This document shows positions 14,194 to 21,249 of a DNA stretch of 34,108 nucleotides, piece after piece. Positions within the stretch are counted from its first letter, which is position 1. Each line of letters begins with the position of its first letter. Under the pieces are notes generated by a model. It did no database searches. It saw only the letters and a program-made list of their open reading frames with translations, and was not told the origin of the DNA. The stretch covers positions 1-34,108 of the forward strand of contig JAFGPS010000197.1 of NCBI GenBank assembly GCA_016936075.1, given 5' to 3'. This DNA comes from Sedimentisphaerales bacterium (lineage in GTDB: Bacteria; Planctomycetota; Phycisphaerae; Sedimentisphaerales; Anaerobacaceae). A program made the translations under genes and the position numbers.

Positions 14194-16000
14194 AGATGCT
14201 ATGAATTTCCGAAGCATTGCTCCAATTGTAATTTGTTTCCAAAAGCAAAATAGTCTGAATCAATGCAAGGTGAGAATATCCTTGGGGGAAATTACCTGTT
14301 AATCTTCGTGTGTCGATTTCGATATCCTCAGAAAGCAAACCGAATTTATTCAGGCAACCGAGAATATTATTGAGCATCTTGCGACTCTTTTCTTCTTCAC
14401 CAATTAAGTATAGTGCGTTTATCATCCAGAACGTGCATATGATAAATGCATTTTTGACTTCTCCGAACTCATCATCAGCAATATAACGAAACGTGAAATC
14501 ATTTTTTGTTAATTCACTGTATGTTTGTTTTATCATGCTTACTACTTTGGGATCATCTTTTTCGAGAAATCCGTAATGTAACATAAGTAAATTAGCAGCG
14601 TCTAATTCATCGCAGCCATAGCACATTACAAATGATTTTCTTTTCTCGTTCCAGCCTTTATCAAGTATATCCTGTTTAATCTCCAAAGCAATTTTTAGCC
14701 ATTTTTCCGCGATATTAGGTTTCCCAACAAAGCGTGCGATTTTCGCTGCTCTGTCCATAGCTACCCAGCTCATCAACTTGGAATGCACGTAATGTTTAGG
14801 CTCACCTCTTCTTTCCCATATGCCGTTATCAGGCTCCTTCCATTTTTTAATAACAGTATTCGCGAGGTCCCTTACTATTGTCCAGATTTCTTCTTCAATG
14901 GCAATCTTGTCTTTGTGTTTTACAAGCAGATATGTATAAATTGCCTCAATGAGCTGGCCGTAAATGTCATTTTGTACCTGTTTGTATGCGTCGTTACCGA
15001 TTCTAACTGGTTTTGAACCTTCGTAGCCGGGCAGATGTTCCAGGATTTTCTCGGTCAATAATCTCTCACCATTTATGCCGTACATAACAGATATGTTCTC
15101 GTGTTTCAGCATTCTCCTGTTCAACACGAAATTCATATATCGTTGTGCAGAACGTGTGTGCCCTATCCTGTTATACAAATCGACAATCATCGATGAGTCA
15201 CGAATCCAGCAATACCTGTAATCCCAGTTCCTGTCTTTTCCGATTATTTCCGGCAATGATGTTGTAGGAGCCGCTACTACCGCACCTGAACGCTGATATG
15301 TTAAAAGTTTTAATGTAATAGCTGAACGCAGAACTAACTCTTCATACTTTGAAGGGATTTTTGTTTTATATGACCAGTCGAGCCAGTATGTTTTTGTCTT
15401 CTGGTATTCGATATTCATTCTGTCAGTGCCAATATCATCTAACTTTTCATGATAAGAAAAAAGAAAAAAGGAACCGCTTTTTAATTCAATAGGTTCTGAT
15501 TTTAATATGCTTTCATAATTCAAATTTGAATACAAATAAAAGCTTGCGTATTCTCCTTTTTTCGATGTGATTTTTATATGATTATTTTCTGAAATAAATT
15601 CACTTTCACTGGCAGCATAATTTGGTTTTGGATGAAATCTGACTATCATCTTCGGATTGCCCGCAACAAGTCTTATTTCTCTATGAATTTCAGGCGGGCA
15701 ATAATACTCCTGCTTTGATGTAAGAAACCGCGGCATATAATCACGTACTTCAAAAATACCATGTTCAGTATAAAAGACTGTCTTTAGAATTGGTGTATGT
15801 GAAATATAACTCTGTTCGGTTCTTATTAAATCTACTGCTTCTATCCTGAATATTCCGCCTTTTTCTTCGTCCAATATTTTTGCAAATACCGAAGGCGAAT
15901 CAAAGAACGGCAAACACAGCCAGTCAATACTGCAATCGCTCGAAATTAAAGCTGAACTTGTACAATTGCCAATGATTGCATAATCATAATTTTTCATCAA
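14192..16000 (-). CDS. Glycoside hydrolase family 15 (glucoamylase / trehalase type)
   Basis: This is a 602-residue enzyme with no signal peptide, so it is cytoplasmic. Residues 1-215 form the N-terminal beta-sandwich of bacterial GH15 (YAIIGNCTSSALISSDCSID; FEVRDYMPRF). Residues 220-595 are the alpha/alpha barrel: GKDRNWDYRYCWIRDSSM (254-271), MYGINGERLL, HLPGYEGSKPVRIGN, and the acid region GIWERRGEPKHYVHSK (393-408, Glu396 or Glu400 as candidate acid). FPQGYSHLALI near the C-terminus corresponds to the usual FPQAFSH element. Family members release glucose from maltodextrins or split trehalose; substrate cannot be decided here. AAGG lies before the ATG; two adjacent ATG codons (16000 and 15997) are possible starts. 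Confidence 0.9.
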   Translation of the reverse strand: MMKNYDYAIIGNCTSSALISSDCSIDWLCLPFFDSPSVFAKILDEEKGGIFRIEAVDLIRTEQSYISHTPILKTVFYTEHGIFEVRDYMPRFLTSKQEYYCPPEIHREIRLVAGNPKMIVRFHPKPNYAASESEFISENNHIKITSKKGEYASFYLYSNLNYESILKSEPIELKSGSFFLFSYHEKLDDIGTDRMNIEYQKTKTYWLDWSYKTKIPSKYEELVLRSAITLKLLTYQRSGAVVAAPTTSLPEIIGKDRNWDYRYCWIRDSSMIVDLYNRIGHTRSAQRYMNFVLNRRMLKHENISVMYGINGERLLTEKILEHLPGYEGSKPVRIGNDAYKQVQNDIYGQLIEAIYTYLLVKHKDKIAIEEEIWTIVRDLANTVIKKWKEPDNGIWERRGEPKHYVHSKLMSWVAMDRAAKIARFVGKPNIAEKWLKIALEIKQDILDKGWNEKRKSFVMCYGCDELDAANLLMLHYGFLEKDDPKVVSMIKQTYSELTKNDFTFRYIADDEFGEVKNAFIICTFWMINALYLIGEEEKSRKMLNNILGCLNKFGLLSEDIEIDTRRLTGNFPQGYSHLALIQTILLLETNYNWSNASEIHSI

Positions 16001-16206
16001 ACAACCTTACTTTTTATTTATTCTTGACATTTTTATTTTTGCTTAAAAAAAGCGTTCCACCCATAAGACATAAGTAATCTAAACTAAATAACCTGATTTG
16101 GTCAAGAATTCTTTTAACAAAACAGTTTCTAAGACAACATATTTCTATAATTATTGACGATTATTCGAATATGTGATAACTTTATAATAATTAAGGAGTT
16201 ATATTT

Positions 16207-16839
16207 ATGAATACAGAAAAAAGAGACTTTAACAAAGAAGCCGCTGCGTGGGACGAAAATCCCGTAAGAGTAAAGTTGGCTCAGGATGTTGCCAATGCAA
16301 TAAAAAAACAAATCGAGTTGATTCCTGATATGGACGTAATGGATTTTGGTTGCGGCACGGGTTTATTGACTCTACAAATACAACCTTCGGTACATTCGAT
16401 AACTGGTATTGATAATTCCCTTAGTATGCTCGATATTCTGAACTCAAAAATCAGCAAACTAAATCTGTGTAATACAAACTCATTATTTGTTGACCTTGAC
16501 AAAGGTGACATTTTAAAAGGGAAATATGATCTTGTTGTGAGCAATATGACTCTTCATCATATAAAGGAATTAGATTCTCTTTTAAATCAATTCTATAACA
16601 TTCTAAAACCCGATGGTTATTTGTGCCTTTGTGACCTTGACCTTGAAGAAGGTAAATTTCATAATGACAATACCGGCGTATTCCATTTCGGTTTTTCACG
16701 AGAAGAACTGAGAGAAAATTATATCAATGCTGGATTTGTAAATATTACAGATATAACCGCTGCTGAAATAACAAAACCCACTGTAGATGGAGAAATGAAA
16801 ACATTTACAGTCTTTCTTATGGCCGGTCGGAAAAAGTAA
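16207..16839 (+). CDS. Class I SAM-dependent methyltransferase
   Basis: The product has 210 residues. The SAM-binding motif I is VMDFGCGTGLLTLQI, followed by the acidic end of strand two in ITGIDNSLSMLDI, then DLVVSNMTLHHIKEL (motif IV region) and ILKPDGYLCLCDLDLEEG (post motif). This fits small-molecule methyltransferases of the Methyltransf_11/25 type. AAGGAG precedes the ATG at a good distance. The substrate cannot be read. It is a single gene, divergent from GH15 and convergent with the next gene 30 bases away, where a small CTCAC-GAA-GTGAG hairpin (16845-16857) lies. Confidence 0.88.
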   Translation: MNTEKRDFNKEAAAWDENPVRVKLAQDVANAIKKQIELIPDMDVMDFGCGTGLLTLQIQPSVHSITGIDNSLSMLDILNSKISKLNLCNTNSLFVDLDKGDILKGKYDLVVSNMTLHHIKELDSLLNQFYNILKPDGYLCLCDLDLEEGKFHNDNTGVFHFGFSREELRENYINAGFVNITDITAAEITKPTVDGEMKTFTVFLMAGRKK

Positions 16840-16869
16840 ATTAACTCACGAAGTGAGAATAAATTAAAT

Positions 16870-17496
16870 TTAATATTGCTGGCCGGATTGCAGCCATTGC
16901 TGGAGTTGATTCTGAATATTTTCTATCCCCTGCTGCCTCTCCTCTGGCGGCAAATCCCGCCATCCCTGAATAAGTTCACGTAAAAAAGTACGTTCTTCCA
17001 TTACCTGCTCCGGCGGCATATATTGCCATCTCTGCATCGTCTGCATGAATGCCATAATTGAGCCGCGGAATAACTGTGTTCTTTCTTCCTGTGTAAGGGT
17101 GCCGAGCCATGATATCCATTGCGCTGCATCCTGCCTTTGCTGTTCTGTCAATGTATATGTCCGCTCATTCTGTACAGGTTCTTCATATACAGGTTCCGGC
17201 TCTGGTTCAGGTTCGGGATCGGATTCGATTACTACTTCTCTAACTGGTTCAGGTTCTTCTTCTATAACAGGCGGAATTGTATATACCACTTCCGGCAACT
17301 CATCTGGAGTATCGAGTTCCTGTTCTTCATTAACCTGGTCAACTGACGAGATTTCACTCGAACTGTTCCTTATTCCCCTGATAACCATACCAATTCCAAT
17401 TGCCGCAATAAGTATAATAATGGAAATGGCTAAAGTATTTGTTAATATTGATTTTTGCTCTTTATTGGAATTTTCAGCTTGCTTTATATCTGTCAT
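16870..17496 (-). CDS. Single-pass membrane protein with acidic proline-rich linker
   Basis: The product of 208 residues is not assigned to a family. Residues 1-18 are polar and cytoplasmic, residues about 19-40 are one transmembrane helix (LAISIIILIAAIGIGMVI), and residues about 55-112 are an acidic, proline-rich spacer with EPEPEPEP. Residues about 113-208 are helical and Gln/Trp-rich (DAAQWISWLGTLTQEERTQLF; FLRELIQGWRDLPPEERQQG). The layout is a short anchor, a stiff arm that can cross a periplasm or wall, and an outer helical head. The repeated E-R-Q helices resemble DUF3106-like tails, but that is weak. GAGGA precedes the ATG. No operon partner is present. Confidence 0.65.
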   Translation of the reverse strand: MTDIKQAENSNKEQKSILTNTLAISIIILIAAIGIGMVIRGIRNSSSEISSVDQVNEEQELDTPDELPEVVYTIPPVIEEEPEPVREVVIESDPEPEPEPEPVYEEPVQNERTYTLTEQQRQDAAQWISWLGTLTQEERTQLFRGSIMAFMQTMQRWQYMPPEQVMEERTFLRELIQGWRDLPPEERQQGIENIQNQLQQWLQSGQQY

Positions 17497-17681
17497 TTTT
17501 TGTCCTCTATATATATTTCACATTCATAGAAATATTGCGGATTCATTACAATATCGATTCAGTATCAATAACTATACCATGATAGTTGTAAAAAAGTTAC
17601 TTCCTGTAATCCCAAATATCATTTTTTGCAGAAATTATCAATATTTTCATTAGACTACCCGGGATTTTTCATATATAATCC

Positions 17682-17709
17682 TTGAACAATTTACTTAAAT
17701 TATTAAATT
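17682..17709 (+). promoter_or_regulatory. Predicted promoter of the GH55-like gene
   Basis: TTGAAC (17682-17687), 16 bases, then TAAATT (17704-17709), about 45 bases before the start codon. It is a weak match in AT-rich DNA. The remainder of 17497-17751 shows nothing else. Confidence 0.3.
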
Positions 17710-17751
17710 TAGTATTCCAGTCAACAATTGTTTTAGGAAGGAGTAAATTTT

Positions 17752-20700
17752 ATGTTTCGCACCACTCTTATTGTATTTTTAATCATGCTTTGTTCACTTT
17801 CTATTTCGGCGCAGACCGATCCCAATTACCGTCCGAGTTCTGCTTCGATTTATACCGAAAAACCTGATGATTCAGGTGCGGTATTTTTTACGAAAGAACA
17901 GTTTCCTGATATACAAGGCGACGGCGTTGGCGACGATTCCGACGTCCTTCAGCAAGCCGTAAGCAGCGCTGGCGGCAGAATTCTTTTCATCCCGGAAGGG
18001 ACATACCGCATTTCAAAAACCATTATAGTCGGAGGCGGTACTCGCTTAATCGGCTATGGTAGCCAAAGACCCAAAATCGTCCTGGCGGCAAACTCATCCA
18101 GCTTCCAGTGGGGAACTGGAAAATATATGTTCCATTTTGCACAAAGAAGTCTTTCAACCGGTAACTCAGGTGCCGGTGGCGGCATGATGGGCGGCATGAT
18201 GGGAGGTATGATGGGTGGCCGAGGAGGCGCAGGTCAAGGCGGCATGATGGGAGGCCGAGGAGGCGCCCAGGGCCAAAGACGCGGCGGCGGTGGTCAAGGC
18301 GCACCAGTACCTGGAGCAGGTAACATCCAGGGAGCTATGGCCGGACCAGGCGGAGCTGGCGGATTTGGCGGCGGTGGAGCCGGCTTTGGTGGTAACCGTG
18401 GCGGCGGAAACCGCGGCGGACGAGGCGGCGGCGGATTCGGCGGCTTTGGCGGAGGTATGTTTGGCGGCGGTCGAGGCGGATACTTCAATGACGCTTCAGA
18501 AACAACTTTCTACGGCTGTATGGATAATATCGATATCGAAATCGAAAATGGTAATCCAGCAGCTATCGCAGTTCGTTTCCATGTAGCTCAACACAGTTAT
18601 TTACGTCATATGGATTTCAATATTGGAAACGCATATGCCGCAATTGAAGATATCGGAAACCAAACGAACGATATTTATGTTAAAGGCGGAAAATACGGAA
18701 TCATTACAACAAGAACCGCACCTGTATGGCAGTTCCTTCTCATGGATTCACACTTCGAAGGCCAGAGTGAAGCCGGTATCAAAACAATGGAAGCCGGTTT
18801 TACAATGATTCGTTGCAGTTTCGATAATATGCCTGTTGCGGTTCAATTATTTATTGGAGAAGTTGAACAGCTTTACGGCCGTGACTTGAGAATGAATAAT
18901 ATTACTTTGGCAGGTTTCAAACATGGTAATTATGAAAATTTCCATGCTACAGTAAATTTTGAAAATGTTGCTTGCAGTAATGTTCCGACTTTTTATCATG
19001 GAGACGGATTTCTCAGGGCACCATCTCAACATTATGTAATGGACAAATTTTCAGCAGGTCTCGAAATTGGCCCCGACGGTAGAGAACAGGGTGTAATGAT
19101 GAAGCATAAGGAGCATGCAGTTTCTTCTCCGGCTCCAAAAGTACCTACAGATATTGCTGCACTGCCGCCAATGAGTGAATGGGTTAATGCAACTACAGTC
19201 GGTATATCCGAAAATAATGATGGCCAGACTAATTCGCAGGCAATAAAAGATGCGATGAAAACTCATAAAACGCTATATTTCCCATCAGGAAGATATAGCT
19301 TTGCCGAACCAGTTAGACTTGAGCAAGATACTGTTATAATTGGTTTTCATCCAAGCAGAACTTCATTTAACGTACAGGGAAGTGCTGCTGATGGAGAACG
19401 TATCGGTGGTATAATTGCACCAAAAGGCGGAAAGAATATAGTAGTTTCAATCGGCGTTTCACCTGGTGGATTTCCAGCCGTTCTCTGGATGGCTGGTCCT
19501 GAATCACTATTGGATGATGTAACATTCGGTGGTGGCGGCGGTGGTTTTGGCCGTGGTGGTCGCGGTGGTGGAGCTGCAAATACAGATACTACATTCCGCA
19601 ATCCAGACCTTATGATTACAGACGGTGGCGGCGGTATCTTCAGAGGCGATTGGCCGCACGGAACAAGTTCAAGCGAAGGTTTGGTTATCACAAATACTTC
19701 AACAAAAGGCAAGATTTACCAAATGTCTGTTGAGCACCATAATCGTGTAGAGCTTGTATTACAAAATGTCGAAAACTTTGAATTCTATGCTTTACAGACT
19801 GAAGAAGAAAACCCGAATGGACATAGAGCAAATTCAATGCATATGGATAATTGCAAGAACATTGTCTTCGCAAATACATATATGTACCGTGTTTCACGTA
19901 CAACATTGCCGACAACATACGGCATGATAATACGCAATTCTGACAATATCAGATTTGAAAATATGAAGGTATTCAGTCAGACCAGACTCTCATTTGATAC
20001 AGCAGTATATGTAGAAGATAGCGAAGTGGCTGTTCGTCAGCAATTCTTCACGAACTTTGTTGCGAATAAAAACATGAAAACTCCTGAGCCGCTTCCATTG
20101 TCACGTGACTTGTTCCAGGCTGGCGCGAAGCTTGAAAAGCTGGCAACAGGTTATACAAATGCTACTGCTTTAACAACTGATTTACAGGGAAATCTGTATT
20201 TTTCAGATGATTCGAATAGCAAAGTTTACAAATGGAATGAAGCTATTAAGGAAGCTGCATTGCTTACTCAGACTCCGGACCAGACTCAGGATATGGCATT
20301 TATTGCACCTTCAACACTATTAATGTTAGGTAGAGGAAGCAACAGTGGATGCCCGGTTTATACTCTGGATTTATCTCAAAGTGGAGCCACTCCACAGACA
20401 GTGACAGGAGTATCCGAAGCACTGCCGGACACAAAGCTTATTATGCCTCTTGGAATACATAACATGATGTCAATTCTGGATGATCTGTTGGAAAATCGTG
20501 ACTATGTATATAGTGGAGGTAATACAGCGGTTGCTTCCATACTTGAGAACTCTCCACGTCAGTATTACTATGCACCTGGAACGAAAGTGGCCATCAAAGC
20601 AGGCGGCACATGGCGTCCGCTTCCGCAAAGTTCCAAAATGGATGCTTTTGCACCTTGCGACAAATTCTATGTAGCCAGCGAAGATGACGGCAAAACTTAC

Positions 20701-20967
20701 AGCGTAAAACTTCTTGGAAATGAAACTATTAAGCACTGTGTTTTTGTCGAACGAGGCGGAAATTGTGCTATAGAGGATTCAGCCGGGAATGTTTATATCG
20801 CCAGCGACCAGGTTTATATCTATAACAGCAATGGCGAGCAAATCGGCGTTCTTGAAATACCTGAGCGTCCAGAAAGTCTTTCTTTCGGCGGCAAAGATAA
20901 TAAAATACTTTACATCGGTGCACGTACATCGCTTTATTCAGTACGTACAGTAAATCCTGGAAAGTAA
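17752..20967 (+). CDS. Giant secreted GH55 / pectate-lyase-like beta-helix protein with C-terminal beta-propeller
   Basis: This is a 1071-residue exported protein. A signal peptide covers residues 1-20 (SISA|QTD). A pectate-lyase-3/GH55-type beta-helix begins at DIQGDGVGDDSDVLQQAV (about 54) with GGRILFIPEGTYRIS. A second begins near 480 (NNDGQTNSQAIKDAM; KTLYFPSGRYSF), giving the two-helix layout of GH55 exo-1,3-glucanases. Each half carries a glycine-rich insert: residues about 139-244 and about 593-607. From about residue 785 the sequence changes to an SMP-30/gluconolactonase-like propeller (TDLQGNLYFSDDSNSKVYKW; IEDSAGNVYIASDQVYIYNS). The likely role is binding or cutting a polysaccharide outside the cell; catalytic residues cannot be named. 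AAGGAG precedes the ATG, and a strong terminator follows. It is a single-gene unit. Confidence 0.82.
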   Translation: MFRTTLIVFLIMLCSLSISAQTDPNYRPSSASIYTEKPDDSGAVFFTKEQFPDIQGDGVGDDSDVLQQAVSSAGGRILFIPEGTYRISKTIIVGGGTRLIGYGSQRPKIVLAANSSSFQWGTGKYMFHFAQRSLSTGNSGAGGGMMGGMMGGMMGGRGGAGQGGMMGGRGGAQGQRRGGGGQGAPVPGAGNIQGAMAGPGGAGGFGGGGAGFGGNRGGGNRGGRGGGGFGGFGGGMFGGGRGGYFNDASETTFYGCMDNIDIEIENGNPAAIAVRFHVAQHSYLRHMDFNIGNAYAAIEDIGNQTNDIYVKGGKYGIITTRTAPVWQFLLMDSHFEGQSEAGIKTMEAGFTMIRCSFDNMPVAVQLFIGEVEQLYGRDLRMNNITLAGFKHGNYENFHATVNFENVACSNVPTFYHGDGFLRAPSQHYVMDKFSAGLEIGPDGREQGVMMKHKEHAVSSPAPKVPTDIAALPPMSEWVNATTVGISENNDGQTNSQAIKDAMKTHKTLYFPSGRYSFAEPVRLEQDTVIIGFHPSRTSFNVQGSAADGERIGGIIAPKGGKNIVVSIGVSPGGFPAVLWMAGPESLLDDVTFGGGGGGFGRGGRGGGAANTDTTFRNPDLMITDGGGGIFRGDWPHGTSSSEGLVITNTSTKGKIYQMSVEHHNRVELVLQNVENFEFYALQTEEENPNGHRANSMHMDNCKNIVFANTYMYRVSRTTLPTTYGMIIRNSDNIRFENMKVFSQTRLSFDTAVYVEDSEVAVRQQFFTNFVANKNMKTPEPLPLSRDLFQAGAKLEKLATGYTNATALTTDLQGNLYFSDDSNSKVYKWNEAIKEAALLTQTPDQTQDMAFIAPSTLLMLGRGSNSGCPVYTLDLSQSGATPQTVTGVSEALPDTKLIMPLGIHNMMSILDDLLENRDYVYSGGNTAVASILENSPRQYYYAPGTKVAIKAGGTWRPLPQSSKMDAFAPCDKFYVASEDDGKTYSVKLLGNETIKHCVFVERGGNCAIEDSAGNVYIASDQVYIYNSNGEQIGVLEIPERPESLSFGGKDNKILYIGARTSLYSVRTVNPGK
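18166..18483 (+). repeat. Glycine/methionine-rich coding repeat in the GH55-like gene
   Basis: The stretch encodes about 106 residues: first four MMGG units with GRGG spacers, then GFGGG/NRGGG units. GGC/GGT codons make it a GC-rich island inside an AT-rich window. It is in frame and uninterrupted. The antisense strand is also open here only because of the base composition. Confidence 0.85.
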
Positions 20968-20980
20968 GAAAGAATAAACG

Positions 20981-21006
20981 GAATTTGTCGATAAATTGAC
21001 AAATTC
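20981..21006 (+). other. Hairpin preceding the terminator
   Basis: GAATTTGTC (20981-20989) pairs perfectly with GACAAATTC (20998-21006) across an eight-base loop, 14 bases after the GH55-like stop. It has no T run. It may protect the transcript's 3' end together with the terminator that follows. Confidence 0.5.
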
Positions 21007-21024
21007 GCATTAAATCTATAAATC

Positions 21025-21064
21025 GCTCACTGGGTAAGTAATTATTATCCAGTGAGCTTTTTTT
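21025..21064 (+). terminator. Strong intrinsic terminator after the GH55-like gene
   Basis: GCTCACTGGGTAA (21025-21037) pairs with TTATCCAGTGAGC (21045-21057), 13 pairs with one G-T, followed by seven T (21058-21064). The following gap to 21249 is AT-rich and shows no further feature. Confidence 0.92.
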
Positions 21065-21249
21065 ATATAAACATTTAAATCGCCCCGGTATCTCTTATCT
21101 TATTATATAATAAGCATTTATGTAAATTACTATAATAACGTTCATTCTATTTGATAATTTTTCAAAAAAATTGTTACTAATGAGCAATATCGTGCCTTTT
21201 ACGTATAGAAAGAAGTATATGAATAACATTTAGATTGAAAGGAAATATT

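Noticed and set aside
14066..14302. Plus-strand frame across the oxidoreductase-GH15 junction
   Set aside because: It runs through a strong terminator and overlaps both genes, with no ribosome site.
17045..17653. Plus-strand frame of 202 codons opposite the EP-rich membrane protein
   Set aside because: The text is Ser/Gly/Cys-rich low complexity mirrored from the EPEPEP codons, and the minus-strand gene has a proper ribosome site and membrane helix.
18023..18586. Long open frames in other phases across the glycine-rich region
   Set aside because: They arise from GC-rich GGC/GGT repeats that lack stop codons in several frames. The translations are Pro/Arg or Ala runs without start signals.
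21076..21084. ATCGCCCC as a possible 5' acceptor strand of the broken tRNA-Lys
   Set aside because: No D arm or anticodon 5' strand follows on the minus strand, so it is a chance match.
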